NCBI GenBank assembly: GCA_005938025.2
Contig: VCCI02000002.1
Span: 62,001-126,000 of the forward strand
DNA from: Inquilinus sp. KBS0705
GTDB taxonomy: Bacteria > Bacteroidota > Bacteroidia > Sphingobacteriales > Sphingobacteriaceae
Direction: 5' to 3'
Length of the DNA: 64,000 nt
The notes beneath the pieces are model-generated. The model saw only the letters and a list, made by a program, of their open reading frames with translations. It made no database searches and was not told the origin of the DNA. Shown piece after piece: positions 43,101 to 51,562 of this stretch. The stretch's first letter is position 1. Each line of letters begins with the position of its first letter. The position numbers and the translations under genes are program-made.

Positions 43101-43226
43101 GCTTACCCCCGGCAATGCGGAACCGTCCTTCTGATCTGTTACTTTTCCGGTTATCACTACGTTTTGGCTAAACGCGAGTGTAACGCACGCAAAAAGAATC
43201 AGGCACGATAGTAAAATTTTCTTCAT
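40122..43226 (-). CDS. susC: SusC/RagA TonB-linked outer-membrane transporter
   Basis: The 1034-residue protein has a signal peptide (MKKILLSCLILFACVTLAFSQ), a carboxypeptidase-D-like N-terminal domain (GKVTDQKDGSALPGVSVTVKGSPTIGT, in pieces), the SusC signature LNEVVVVGYGTQKRQNITGAIS, the plug (SIEQAIQGRSAGVVV, INVRGQASIS, PLVVLDGI) and a long barrel that ends TFGVNIGL. With SusD it imports an oligosaccharide, peptide or other nutrient. No sigma/anti-sigma pair or hybrid two-component regulator flanks it, so the regulation is not visible. The symbol denotes family only. Confidence 0.95.
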   Translation of the reverse strand: MKKILLSCLILFACVTLAFSQNVVITGKVTDQKDGSALPGVSVTVKGSPTIGTQTDISGNYRLSVPSGATTLVFKFVGYKDVDLPISGNVINAQLGTDSKVLNEVVVVGYGTQKRQNITGAISRVTSKEIEGTPVTSIEQAIQGRSAGVVVQANNGKLGQGIKINVRGQASISAGTQPLVVLDGIILNQADISGISASSDPLADINFNDIESVDVLKDAAASAIYGARASNGVILLTSKKGKAGQSHINFSSQWGTNKPSRHMQFLNSTQYVQILRRAAIGAGKLDFANQDPTNPDYATVDAAIADEQDFVESRLTRYAAGNTDYTAVNTNWENLAYQKAPQQQYDLNITGGNDKTTYYIGGQYLNQKGILVANALKRYSGRLNLTSKVFSTLEVGMNLNFTSNLNNRLSSDNQFSTPMQIVALSPITPLIDPRSGLLSGSLPGAASNFPVYYNPLLNVANSYYNTTIYRTLGNIFANWQIVKKLSFRSEFGVDQTNQNEDSYYGRLTFRNTGQENGSGENTNNSIIHYTVNNYVTYKNVFASDHALDITGGMSYEYSHFVGNDIQGQQFPSDAYKQIESAAVKSGGTSTQNEYSFVSYFGRANYAYKSKYLLSVSARTDASSRFGANNRYGFFPAASAGWILSQEDFLKNSNTLSNLKLKTSYGLTGNAEIGNYAALGLFSGDAGYNGTAGQRYYQIGNPNLKWETTAQFDAGVEFGFFNNRFTGEFDYYRKNTRDLLLNVNIPGTLGISTQTQNLGKLYNQGLELTLSADVFVGKFRWTTSINGAYNKNVVTYVNGQILGTNDLNRVIEGQPIGVFYGREYAGVDPANGDALYYVNTKDANGNLDRNKTADYNVAQNVVLGNPTPKYTGGFTNSFAYGGFDLSVTLQGAAGNKIFAGGGQYMSASASNGFDNQTVDQMKYWDKPGDITDVPEPRLFYANGTNASSRYLSSGSYLRCKTVMFGYNIPQSILSKIKVAKARVFMNAYNLFLVTKYKGWDPEVNADYQATNINLGVDFYSAPQPRTITFGVNIGL

Positions 43227-43355
43227 AAAGTGATGCTTTTGTTAATTGAGAAGTAATTTCACAATAAAAAAGCACAAAACCAACAAAAGGCATATGTATT
43301 TATCCCTTTTGTTAAAATATTATTAAGAAATGTTCGTTTGTCGCAATTGTTTCGG

Positions 43356-43853
43356 CTAAAAAAGAATTAATATCTGCCCCTTTTCAACTTTATCACCGGG
43401 TTTTATTTTAATTGTTTTTACAACAACATTCGCCGGCGATTTGATAATGTTTTCCATCTTCATTGCCTCTAATACAAACAGGTTATCTCCTTTTTTCACC
43501 GCCGCCCCTTCTTCAACTAAAACCTTTAATACCATGCCGGGCATCGGTGCTTTTATATCGCTTATTTTGGCAGTATTTAAGTTACTCAGTCCCATTTTAT
43601 CCAGTAGCACATCAAATTCATCTTTTGCGGCAACAGTATATATATTGTTGTTGACCTTTATCTCGGCCGTTTTAGCTTCTTTATCAAAGCTGATTACCTC
43701 GGCGGTGTATGAAGCATTATTGTTGATGATATGATAAAGCAATTTGTTTAGTTGTTTGATATCAGCGTCAATAATATCCGTATTAACTACTAAGGCAGCT
43801 GCTGCCCTGTCAACTTCAAAATCGTACGTACTGTTAACCTTTATCTTATACAT
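43356..43853 (-). CDS. Biotin carboxyl carrier domain protein
   Basis: This 165-residue protein ends in a biotinyl/lipoyl domain with the biotinylation motif EAMKMEN (Lys near residue 130) inside KAPMPGMVLKVLVEEG...KKGDNLFVLEAMKMENII, with an N-terminal region of about 95 residues of unassigned fold. It fits the biotin-carrier subunit of an acyl-CoA (propionyl/acetyl-CoA) or oxaloacetate-type carboxylase; the carboxylase subunits are not adjacent. A B12 mutase subunit (22961) elsewhere in this window would suit propionyl-CoA metabolism, but the link is only conceptual. It is 8 bp after the DUF4159 gene. Confidence 0.88.
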   Translation of the reverse strand: MYKIKVNSTYDFEVDRAAAALVVNTDIIDADIKQLNKLLYHIINNNASYTAEVISFDKEAKTAEIKVNNNIYTVAAKDEFDVLLDKMGLSNLNTAKISDIKAPMPGMVLKVLVEEGAAVKKGDNLFVLEAMKMENIIKSPANVVVKTIKIKPGDKVEKGQILILF

Positions 43854-43861
43854 CGCTCTTA

Positions 43862-44524
43862 CTATTTAGTAAACACATATTGTATCATATTTGCGCCCAT
43901 CCTAAGGGCTTTTAAGCGCGCCTCTTGCGTATCGCCTGCATAGGTGCCGTAATCTTCCCAGCCATTGCCCAAGTCGCACTCATAGGTGTAAAAGCACACC
44001 AGGCGGCCTTTATATATCAACCCAAATCCCTGCGGGCGTTTACCATCATGCTCGTGTATTTTTGGCAATCCTGCCGGGAAGTTAAACTTTTGATGATATA
44101 TAGCATAGTTTACGGGCAATTCAACAAAATCAAGCTCGGGGAATACCTTCTTCATTTGCGGGCGGATAAACTTGTCAAAGCCGTAGTTATCATCAATGTG
44201 CAAAAAGCCCCCGCTAATTAAGTATTTACGCAGATTTGCAGCCTCTAAATCACTAAATACCACATTGCCGTGGCCTGTCATAAATATAAAAGGATAATTA
44301 AACAATTGCTCGCTGCCCGCCTCTACCACCTCTTCTTCGGGCTCAAAGTTGGTTTTTAAATTGACATTGCAAAATTTGATCAGGTTAACCAATGCGGTAC
44401 GGTCGCCATACCAATCGCCGCCGCCATTGTATTTAAGCCGGCCCATTTTGTATGATGGCGCAGTAAAGCTGCTGATGCAAAGCACCAGTGTTATAAAAGC
44501 GGTAATACAAATGCTTTTCTTCAT
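43862..44524 (-). CDS. DUF4159 domain protein, exported
   Basis: The 220-residue protein has a signal peptide (MKKSICITAFITLVLCISSFTAP) and a DUF4159 domain throughout: MGRLKYNGGGDWYGDRTALVNLIKFC, YPFIFMTGHGNVVFSDLEAANLRKYL and GGFLHIDDNYGFDKFIRPQMKKVFPE, CFYTYECDLGNGWED. The fold resembles glutamine amidotransferase-like flavodoxin types, but no catalytic role is known. Its ATG overlaps the stop of rsmE (4 bp), so they are translationally coupled. Confidence 0.9.
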   Translation of the reverse strand: MKKSICITAFITLVLCISSFTAPSYKMGRLKYNGGGDWYGDRTALVNLIKFCNVNLKTNFEPEEEVVEAGSEQLFNYPFIFMTGHGNVVFSDLEAANLRKYLISGGFLHIDDNYGFDKFIRPQMKKVFPELDFVELPVNYAIYHQKFNFPAGLPKIHEHDGKRPQGFGLIYKGRLVCFYTYECDLGNGWEDYGTYAGDTQEARLKALRMGANMIQYVFTK

Positions 44525-45228
44525 CGGTTTAAAAAGTTTACCTCAAAACAGGCTTCCAAGCCGGCTGTCTCTGTCCGCAAACGGCTTTCACCTAAAGTTA
44601 TGGGTTTAAAACCGTTATGCAAAGCCATATCCACTTCAGCCGGGGTAAAATCGCCTTCGGGGCCTATCAATATTAAATAACGGCTTTGTTTTAGTATTGA
44701 TTGTGCCAAATCCACTTTTTCGCCATCGGCACAATGAGCTATAAATTTTTGCCCGTCAAATGGTTTCTTTAAGAATTGGTTTAGCGGAGTAACAGGATTT
44801 AAAACCGGATGATAAGCCTTTATGGACTGTTTAATGGCCGAAGTGATGATCTTATCCAACCGCTCTATCTTGGCATCTTTACGTTCAGATCGCTGGCAGA
44901 TGATAAGCGATATTTCATCGATACCTATCTCGGTCGCTTTTTCTAAAAACCACTCGATCCTGTCGAGGTTTTTTGTAGGTGCTATAGCAATATGTAAATA
45001 GTGGTTGCGCTTGTTGTATGCGTTAATGACGTTGTTGATTTGCAGTATGGTGCGCTTGGGGTGAGCATCTTTAATTTCGGCTTTATAAAGGCCGCCTTTT
45101 CCATCTATTAACGTTACTTCATCGCCATTAACCAGGCGCAAAACGCGCACGGCGTGCTTGCTTTCTTCTTCGCTTAAAAAGTATTGGGATAATGAAGAAT
45201 CAATATCGGGGGTGTAAAAAAGCTGCAT
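44521..45228 (-). CDS. rsmE: 16S rRNA (uracil1498-N3)-methyltransferase
   Basis: RsmE methylates U1498 of 16S rRNA. The 235-residue protein has an N-terminal PUA-like domain (MQLFYTPDIDSSLSQYFLSEEESKHAVRVLRLVNGDEVTLIDGKGGLYKA in pieces) and a C-terminal SPOUT trefoil-knot domain with the SAM-binding LIGPEGDFTPAEVDMA and ITLGESRLRTETAGLEA (family: GPEGGF and LRxETA). It is translationally coupled to the DUF4159 gene and lies 10 bp after the CNNM-type gene. Confidence 0.95.
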   Translation of the reverse strand: MQLFYTPDIDSSLSQYFLSEEESKHAVRVLRLVNGDEVTLIDGKGGLYKAEIKDAHPKRTILQINNVINAYNKRNHYLHIAIAPTKNLDRIEWFLEKATEIGIDEISLIICQRSERKDAKIERLDKIITSAIKQSIKAYHPVLNPVTPLNQFLKKPFDGQKFIAHCADGEKVDLAQSILKQSRYLILIGPEGDFTPAEVDMALHNGFKPITLGESRLRTETAGLEACFEVNFLNR

Positions 45229-45238
45229 AGTATAATTA

Positions 45239-46582
45239 CTAATGTAAATCTACAGCGTCCTCTTCGTTTATCAGCAACTCCAGCTTTACAGATTCAATAT
45301 TTTGATCGGATTTTTTTAGCACCGTAATATTATATCCGTTAGATTCTTTTTGCTCACCTACATCAGGTATTTTCCCGAATATATCGCCTAACCAGCCAGA
45401 TACGGTATCAAAATCGCCATCCTCGGGCAAATCATGCGGCAGGTGCTCGTTCACGTCATAAATTGGGGCAAGCGCATTTACCACAAATTCGCGGTCGTTT
45501 ATTTTTTCAACAATTGGCTTTTCTTCATCAAACTCATCCTGTATCTCGCCAACAAGTTCTTCAACAATATCCTCAAGTGTAACCATGCCCGCTGTGCCGC
45601 CAAACTCGTCTGATACAATGGCTATTTGTATGCGCTTTTGCTGCAGTTCGGCCATCAGGTCGTTTATTTTTTTGGTCTCGGGGATAAAATATGGCTTACG
45701 TATAATGTCTTTTAATACGATTGACTCGTTACGGGCAAGTAAAGGCAAAATATCTTTAGCATGTACAATACCAATGATCTTATCAATCACCTCATCATAA
45801 ACCGGCATGCGCGAATAGCCTTCGGTTATTAATATCTCCAGCAACTCCTCTTTGGTTGTGCTTACCTCTATACCCGATATTTTGGTGCGGGGTACCATTA
45901 TGTTTTTAACTACGCGCTCGTTAAAATCAAACACATTTTGTATAAGCTCGTGCTCGTTAGAGTCGAGCGCGCCGGTTTCCTTGCCTTGCTCAAGCAGGTA
46001 CTGCAATTCTTCGGAACTATGGTGTGCCTCGCCGCCTTCTAAAGTTGTTATACCGAAAAGCTTTAAAATAAAGTTAGCGAAACCGTTTAACAGCCATATA
46101 AACGGCCTGAAAACCACAAAGAAAAACCTAAGCGGTAACGATACAGCTAATGTAGTACGCACCGATTTTTGTATGGCTAATGATTTTGGTGCCAATTCAC
46201 CAAATACAATATGAAGGATAGTAATAGTTGTAAAGGCTACAACGTGGCTGGCCGTTTCAAAACCCGGAGAAATGTGGATGCCTACTTTTACAAAAGCACT
46301 TAATACTATATTAGTAACCACACCCTCGCCTACAACACCCAAGCCAAGTGATGCTATGGTAATACCCAATTGCGTTGCCGCCAGGTATCCATCAAGGTTA
46401 TGCAAAATGCCGCGGGCTACTTTAGCAACGCCGCTGCCGGCTTTAGCTTTTATCTCTATTTGCGAGCCACGCACCCTTACCATGGCAAACTCAGCGGCTA
46501 CAAAAAAGCCGTTAAGCAGAACCAAAAATATGGTTAGGAAAATATAAAATACGTTTATCTCGTAGGGTCCGGGGTCCATCAA
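45239..46582 (-). CDS. CNNM/CorC-type (hemolysin family) membrane protein
   Basis: The 447-residue protein has an N-terminal CNNM/DUF21 region with four membrane helices (about 10-175: NVFYIFLTIFLVLLNGFFVAAEFAMVRV), two CBS domains (about 205-320: NIMVPRTKISGI, YSRMPVYDEVIDKIIGIVHAKDIL) and a C-terminal CorC/HlyC transporter-associated domain (about 340-447). Family members export magnesium or other cations or bind nucleotides; the hemolysin name is historical. It sits between ppa and rsmE in a tightly packed run. Confidence 0.93.
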   Translation of the reverse strand: MMDPGPYEINVFYIFLTIFLVLLNGFFVAAEFAMVRVRGSQIEIKAKAGSGVAKVARGILHNLDGYLAATQLGITIASLGLGVVGEGVVTNIVLSAFVKVGIHISPGFETASHVVAFTTITILHIVFGELAPKSLAIQKSVRTTLAVSLPLRFFFVVFRPFIWLLNGFANFILKLFGITTLEGGEAHHSSEELQYLLEQGKETGALDSNEHELIQNVFDFNERVVKNIMVPRTKISGIEVSTTKEELLEILITEGYSRMPVYDEVIDKIIGIVHAKDILPLLARNESIVLKDIIRKPYFIPETKKINDLMAELQQKRIQIAIVSDEFGGTAGMVTLEDIVEELVGEIQDEFDEEKPIVEKINDREFVVNALAPIYDVNEHLPHDLPEDGDFDTVSGWLGDIFGKIPDVGEQKESNGYNITVLKKSDQNIESVKLELLINEEDAVDLH

Positions 46583-46586
46583 TTAT

Positions 46587-47132
46587 TTATTGGTAAACGG
46601 GGAAAGTTGCTTTATATAGCTCCAAACTTTCGGCAATTACTTTATGTGCGTATCTAACACCTAACAGATGCTCGATAGTTACATTTTTGTCTTCGAGTTT
46701 TTTGTAATCCTTAAAAAAACGAACGATCTCTGTCATGGTGTGTGGCGGTAATTCGGCCAAATCATTTATATAATTAACCGACATATCGTTTTTTGCAACT
46801 GCAATTATCTTATCGTCTTGTTCGCCGTTATCAACCATATGCATCACGCCAACAACCTTCGCCTCAATGATAGACATCGGGAATACATCAATAGAACACA
46901 ATACCAAAATATCCAAGGGATCTTTATCGTCGCAATAGGTTTGTGGTATAAACCCGTAGTTAGCAGGGTACATTACCGATGAGAATAAAACCCGATCGAG
47001 TTTTAACAACCCCGACTCTTTATCTATTTCATATTTAGCTTTTGACCCTTTAGGGATCTCGATGATCGCGTTTACTATTTCAGGAATGTTATCACCCGGT
47101 GAAACCTGATGCCAGGGATGCTGTGTGCTCAT
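46587..47132 (-). CDS. ppa: Inorganic pyrophosphatase (family I)
   Basis: It hydrolyses diphosphate to phosphate, pulling biosynthetic reactions forward. The 181 residues keep the family-I signature [11 protein letters not shown] (metal-binding aspartates) and the preceding [12 protein letters not shown] and later [11 protein letters not shown]. The N-terminal [33 protein letters not shown] (in pieces) is typical. It is cytoplasmic and 4 bp away from the CNNM gene, in the same operon-like run. Confidence 0.96.
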   Translation of the reverse strand: MSTQHPWHQVSPGDNIPEIVNAIIEIPKGSKAKYEIDKESGLLKLDRVLFSSVMYPANYGFIPQTYCDDKDPLDILVLCSIDVFPMSIIEAKVVGVMHMVDNGEQDDKIIAVAKNDMSVNYINDLAELPPHTMTEIVRFFKDYKKLEDKNVTIEHLLGVRYAHKVIAESLELYKATFPVYQ

Positions 47133-47138
47133 GTATAT

Positions 47139-47786
47139 TTAGTTGTTTTGTTCGTCCTTTGATTTTACAAACCTTCTTCGGAGGTAAGCAATAACCAGCG
47201 GAATTGTTGTTATTATTATTAATCCTAATATGATGTATTGCAGGTAATCCTTTAACTCGGGATACCTGCGGCCCAAAAAATAACCGGCAAGTGTTAAAGT
47301 GGTAACCCATCCTACACTGCCAATTATATTGTATAAAGTAAACTTCTTAAGGTCTACTTTAACAATACCTGCAAATATAGGAGCAAATGTTCTAACTATG
47401 GGGAAAAATCTGCCTAAAATAAGCGCCATGCCACCATATTTAGCATAAAACTCTTCGGCAACGGCTATATAACGCTTTTTGAAGAAGAATGAATCGTTTT
47501 TACTGAATAGCACAGGCCCCGTTCGGTAACCAAACCAGTAGCCCGTGTAGTTGCCCAAAATACCCGATGCTATCAGGCTGAGTACCAGTATATATATAGG
47601 AACCTGTATAATACCGGCTGCGCTTAGCAACCCTGCCAAAAACAATAAATAATCTCCCGGTAAAAAAAACCCGAAGAATAGCCCGGTTTCGGCAAATACT
47701 ACAATAAGCAGCAGCACAAAGCCACCATCACTTATTATAGACCGCGCATCCGTTAAATTTTGCAGGTGTTCCCAAAAATTTTCCAT
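47139..47786 (-). CDS. DedA/VTT family membrane protein
   Basis: The 215-residue protein has about five membrane helices and the DedA pattern: AETGLFFGFFLPGDYLLFLAGLL (with the conserved E and PGDY-type motif), GNYTGYWFGYRTGP, LILGRFFPIVRTFAPIFAGI (FxRFxPxxRTxxPxxAG) and a C-terminal helix. DedA proteins support membrane lipid scrambling and proton homeostasis. It leads the minus-strand run DedA-ppa-CNNM-rsmE-DUF4159-BCCP, in which adjacent genes are 6 to 10 bp apart or overlap. Confidence 0.92.
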   Translation of the reverse strand: MENFWEHLQNLTDARSIISDGGFVLLLIVVFAETGLFFGFFLPGDYLLFLAGLLSAAGIIQVPIYILVLSLIASGILGNYTGYWFGYRTGPVLFSKNDSFFFKKRYIAVAEEFYAKYGGMALILGRFFPIVRTFAPIFAGIVKVDLKKFTLYNIIGSVGWVTTLTLAGYFLGRRYPELKDYLQYIILGLIIITTIPLVIAYLRRRFVKSKDEQNN

Positions 47787-48114
47787 TAACTATATCCGTA
47801 AAACTACAAATATTAAATCAAATAGCTTTAATGCTCATGGATTAAATAAGGGGGGCCTATTAAAAATAATCCTGACAGGGCTGGCTTGCATTAGTGGATA
47901 TATAGCCTTTAAACTTTTCACTATTAGCTGTAAAGCATTCCACTTTTTTGTTGATTACAGCAGGAATTTTTGCATTTTTTTCGTTACCCCGCTCTCACTA
48001 ATATAAAATTTTATTCCACATAAAAAAGTAAATCAAAGCATTTTTCTTTGGTCGACGATACGCCGATGCCAAATAATGAAAGCGAAATTAGTTTTAATGT
48101 GCTTGCCTAATCTA
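47787..48114. other. Spacer between DedA promoter and end of nuo operon
   Basis: This AT-rich 328-bp stretch holds the promoter of the DedA-led run and the 3' end of the nuo transcript. A weak CAAAG/CTTTG hairpin (about 48036-48052) followed on the minus strand by TTTTTT is the only candidate nuo terminator. No ORF or RNA is seen. Confidence 0.35.
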
Positions 48115-49500
48115 CTAAATAAGGCCCGATATGAAGGCCGGATAGATACCGATAACGATGGTTACCAACGCCGAAAACCCTAATACAAATTTGTAGTAAG
48201 CGGGTACTTCAACCTCGGCACGTTCGGCACTGCGGAAGTACATGGCAATGATAACGCGGAAGTAATAGAATATACTAATGATAGCGTTTATAACAGCTAT
48301 AATAACCAACCAATATTTGTATTGCGCCAATGCGCCCGAAAACATGTAAAACTTGCCAATAAACCCTGCGGTAAGCGGTATACCAGCTAATGACAACATA
48401 CTTACCGTTAATACAAACGCCAGGAAAGGGTTGCGTTTTGCAAGGCCGTTAAAGCCTTCAAAGTTGTCACTGCCGGTTTGTTGCCTTACTAATATCAAGC
48501 CGCCAAATGCGATGATAGAAGCTATAGAATAAGCCGTAGCATACACAAACACCGAATTTGCCGAACCAGCCCCAATAGCTACTATGGCAAACAATAAATA
48601 TCCTGCATGTGATATACTGGAAAATGCCAGCATCCTTTTAAAGCTTTGCTGATATAAGGCGGTAATGTTGCCGATAAATAATGTAACAATAGTTATTACT
48701 AATAAAACCGGTGCCCAAAAATCTGACATTAGTATAAAGCAGGCCGAGAATAAACGCAGGAACGCCGCAAAACCGGCTGCTTTAACTACGGTTGACATGT
48801 AGGCGGTTATTAACGATGGTGCACCTTCGTAAACATCCGGTGTCCAGAAGTGGAAAGGGGCAGCACCAACCTTAAAGCATAAACCTATAATTATCAAAAG
48901 TATCCCGGTATAAAATATCGGGTCGATATCATGCGGGTGGGCGGTTACATAATCGCGTATGGCATCCAGGTCAAATGAACCTGAAGCGCCATAAATTAAG
49001 GTGATACCAAACAACAGGAAGCCGGTTGAGAATGCCCCCATCAGGAAGTACTTTAACGCCGCTTCGTTTGAAGCGAAATCACTTTTACGTATACCCGCCA
49101 ATATGTATAAACTTACCGACATTATCTCGATGCCGATAAACAGCATCACCAGGTTGTGGTACGATACCATTACAATAATACCGGCTAACGAGAACAATAC
49201 GATAGCATAGTACTCTGCAATGTTCTTGCTTATACGTTCAAAATACCCCTTAGACAGCATCAGTATCAGTATAGTAGATATTATGCTGATCGCAGAAAAA
49301 GCAACCGAATAATTGTTGAACAACATCATTCCGTTATAAATAACAGGGGCACTGTTTTGTGGCGTCCAATCCATTATTGCGGCACCTAAAGCCACTAACA
49401 GGCCTACAATAGTAACCGGCAGTAATGCTTTTTGAGCTTTATACAAACCCAGGTACAAAAGCACTATAGGCAAAACAGATATGATGATTAAAGTGGTCAT
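48115..49500 (-). CDS. nuoN: NADH-quinone oxidoreductase subunit N
   Basis: NuoN (461 residues, about 13-14 membrane helices) is one of the three antiporter-like proton-pumping subunits of complex I. It shows the family motif with conserved charged residues in helices: FIGIEIMSVSLYILAG, NEAALKYFLMGAFSTGF, KVGAAPFHFWTPDVYEGAP and KRMLAFSSISHAGYLLF, with the glutamate and lysines used for proton transfer. It is the last nuo gene and is separated from nuoM by the four-helix-bundle gene and its repeats. Confidence 0.96.
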   Translation of the reverse strand: MTTLIIISVLPIVLLYLGLYKAQKALLPVTIVGLLVALGAAIMDWTPQNSAPVIYNGMMLFNNYSVAFSAISIISTILILMLSKGYFERISKNIAEYYAIVLFSLAGIIVMVSYHNLVMLFIGIEIMSVSLYILAGIRKSDFASNEAALKYFLMGAFSTGFLLFGITLIYGASGSFDLDAIRDYVTAHPHDIDPIFYTGILLIIIGLCFKVGAAPFHFWTPDVYEGAPSLITAYMSTVVKAAGFAAFLRLFSACFILMSDFWAPVLLVITIVTLFIGNITALYQQSFKRMLAFSSISHAGYLLFAIVAIGAGSANSVFVYATAYSIASIIAFGGLILVRQQTGSDNFEGFNGLAKRNPFLAFVLTVSMLSLAGIPLTAGFIGKFYMFSGALAQYKYWLVIIAVINAIISIFYYFRVIIAMYFRSAERAEVEVPAYYKFVLGFSALVTIVIGIYPAFISGLI

Positions 49501-49648
49501 GTTTAAATTTCTAAAACCTAAATTCTAAATCCTAATCTCTAAAACCTAAATTCTAATCTCTAAATCTTAAAACTTAAATTCTAATCTCTAAATCCCAAAA
49601 TGCTAAGCGGTATATCTTACGCTTCAAATTCTAAGATCCGACCGGAAT
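49501..49648. repeat. Degenerate tandem repeats CTAAATTCTAATCTCTAAA, left flank of the IVS-like gene
   Basis: A variable unit of about 15-19 bp built from CTAAA/TTCTAA words repeats several times (49507-49595), followed by spacer. The right flank (50036-50072) is its reverse complement (TTTTAGAGTTTAGATATTAG, TTTTAGAATTTAA). Together they enclose the four-helix-bundle gene like degenerate terminal inverted repeats. Confidence 0.75.
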
Positions 49649-50029
49649 TTATAACTCACGGTTTATTTGTTTCATTTTTTCGAGTATCGCGCCAAAAATA
49701 CGCATCAACTCAGTTGCTTCTTGCATTAAAGCAGTCCGGTTTGCCTCTAATGGTGTTGCTATATCTATCAGCTTAAACCACAACAGGCTTTCCTTAGCCT
49801 CTTTTCTGCAAATCTTAATTCTATGCGAATAATCGTTTCTACTAAAACTTTCATTCGCTTCTATCAAATTAGCCGCAACAGACCCTGAGGAACGTATTAG
49901 CTGTTTATAGTATTCGATATTATGTATCGACTTATCTATCCTTTTTAAAAACTCTTTTGTGCCATTGGCAAATTCAAATGTCCTGTCTTCAAGGTCATAT
50001 TTCTTTGCCGATGGCCTTCCTTCATCCAC
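49649..50029 (-). CDS. Four-helix-bundle protein (S23/IVS family), inside nuo operon
   Basis: The 126-residue protein has the pattern of the family first seen in intervening sequences of 23S rRNA genes: YDLEDRTFEFANGTKEFLKRI, then IEYYKQLIRSSGSVAANLIEANESFSRNDYSHRIKICRKEAKESLLWFKL in pieces (SGSVAANLIEAN, ICRKEAKESLLWF), then the last helix. It is cytoplasmic, helical and probably multimeric; related avd proteins act with retroelements. Its position between nuoM and nuoN, bounded by inverted repeats, is foreign to the operon. There is no rRNA or reverse transcriptase near it. Confidence 0.9.
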   Translation of the reverse strand: MDEGRPSAKKYDLEDRTFEFANGTKEFLKRIDKSIHNIEYYKQLIRSSGSVAANLIEANESFSRNDYSHRIKICRKEAKESLLWFKLIDIATPLEANRTALMQEATELMRIFGAILEKMKQINREL

Positions 50030-50035
50030 TTCTAA

Positions 50036-50072
50036 TTTTTAGAGTTTAGATATTAGATTTTAGAATTTAACC
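50036..50072. repeat. Right flank of the IVS-like gene (inverted to 49507-49595)
   Basis: TTTTTAGAGTTTAGATATTAG and TTTTAGAATTTAA are reverse complements, with variation, of the CTAAATTCTAA-type units in the left flank. The flank ends at the nuoM stop. Confidence 0.7.
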
Positions 50073-51539
50073 TTAAAACTTACTATTTACAAACTTCGCG
50101 CTTACCGATTCAACTAAATTGGTTACCGCCGCTTCTGATATATGTAGTATAGGCTGCGGATAAACCCCTATGCCTATAATTAAAACGCAGATAATACCCA
50201 GCACTAATTTTTCCGAACCTGCTATATCGGTAAATGTGGCTGTTAGTTCGTTTAACTCGCCCTGCATTACATTTTTGTACATACGCAGCATGTATACCGC
50301 GCCAAATATGATGGTTAAGCCTGCAACCGCTGCAAACCAAATGTTATAGTTAAATACCCCTTTAAGTAACAAAAACTCGCCTACAAAACCATTGGTTAAT
50401 GGCAAGGCAACTGTACCTAAAACAATAATTAAAAATGCTATAGAGAAGTTAGGCGCAACTTTGGCAATACCGCCCAGACTGCTTATATCCCTTGTGTTTA
50501 AACGGCGGCTGATAATATCCCATATAAAAAACATACCCACCACGTTGATACCATGGCTTAGCATCTGTATCATGGCGCCTTGTACGCCTTGTGTGGTCCA
50601 GGCAAAAATACCCGCGGCAATAAGGCCAACGTGTGCTATTGACGAGTAGGCCACCAATCGCTTGCCGTCTTTTTGGTTAAATGCAATTAACGAGGCATAT
50701 ACAATTCCAATAACCGATAATACGATCACCAAGTTTTGCCACTGTAAAAAGCCAACCGGCGCATTGGGTATTAACCAGCGGATAACGCCATAAATACCCA
50801 TTTTTAGCATGATACCTGATAGCATCATTGTACCTGCCGATGGTGATTCGGTATAGGTATCGGGCTGCCAGGTATGCAGCGGGAATATCGGCATTTTGAT
50901 AGCAAAGGCCAGGAAGAATGCCCAAAACACCCAGTTTTGATGGCTGGCATCTAAGGTTAATGCGTAAAACGAATGCAGGTCGTAAACCTTACCTGGCGTT
51001 TGCAGGTACAGGTAAATAATACCCAACAGCATAAACAACGAGCCGGCAAAGGTGTAAATGAAAAACTTAATAGTAATACGGATGCGGTTTTCGCCGCCCC
51101 ACAAGGCACATATAAAATAAATAGGTATTAGTGCTGCTTCCCAGCCCACGTAAAATAAAAACCCATCTAAAGCGGTAAATACGGTAAGTAAACCTGCTTG
51201 CATAAACAATATCAATGCATAAAAGGCATTCGCGTTTTTATACTGATGCTGGTAGGTTGTTAATATAATTAATGGTACCAATACGGTGGTAAGCAATACC
51301 ATTACCATGCTAATGCCATCAATACCGGCGTTAAAATAAACGCCCAGTTTAGGTATCCACGGCAGCTCAATTGCGTACTGTACAGATGCATCGGGAACAA
51401 AGCCGGCTAAAAAAAAGATGGCAATGGCCAGCTCGGCTACGGCAAAAAATAACGCCACGTGCTTTGCAGCCTCGTTCTTAAATAACAACACTACAAGTGC
51501 TGCCACTATCGGTAAAAAAAGTAATATACTAACCGTCAT
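50073..51539 (-). CDS. nuoM: NADH-quinone oxidoreductase subunit M
   Basis: NuoM is a 488-residue antiporter-like membrane subunit of complex I with 14 predicted helices. The conserved GWEAALIPIYFICALWGGENR (with the key glutamate), KMPIFPLHTWQPDTYTESPSAG and KRLVAYSSIAHVGLIAAG segments are present; HGINVVGMFFIWDII also matches the family. It lies 23 bp after nuoL. Proton translocation through it couples to NADH oxidation in the peripheral arm. Confidence 0.97.
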   Translation of the reverse strand: MTVSILLFLPIVAALVVLLFKNEAAKHVALFFAVAELAIAIFFLAGFVPDASVQYAIELPWIPKLGVYFNAGIDGISMVMVLLTTVLVPLIILTTYQHQYKNANAFYALILFMQAGLLTVFTALDGFLFYVGWEAALIPIYFICALWGGENRIRITIKFFIYTFAGSLFMLLGIIYLYLQTPGKVYDLHSFYALTLDASHQNWVFWAFFLAFAIKMPIFPLHTWQPDTYTESPSAGTMMLSGIMLKMGIYGVIRWLIPNAPVGFLQWQNLVIVLSVIGIVYASLIAFNQKDGKRLVAYSSIAHVGLIAAGIFAWTTQGVQGAMIQMLSHGINVVGMFFIWDIISRRLNTRDISSLGGIAKVAPNFSIAFLIIVLGTVALPLTNGFVGEFLLLKGVFNYNIWFAAVAGLTIIFGAVYMLRMYKNVMQGELNELTATFTDIAGSEKLVLGIICVLIIGIGVYPQPILHISEAAVTNLVESVSAKFVNSKF

Positions 51540-51562
51540 TTTATATATTAAAACGCTATCGC

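Noticed and set aside
49649..50029. Ribosomal protein S23
   Set aside because: The name is historical; the family is the four-helix-bundle protein of rRNA intervening sequences, and there is no rRNA here.
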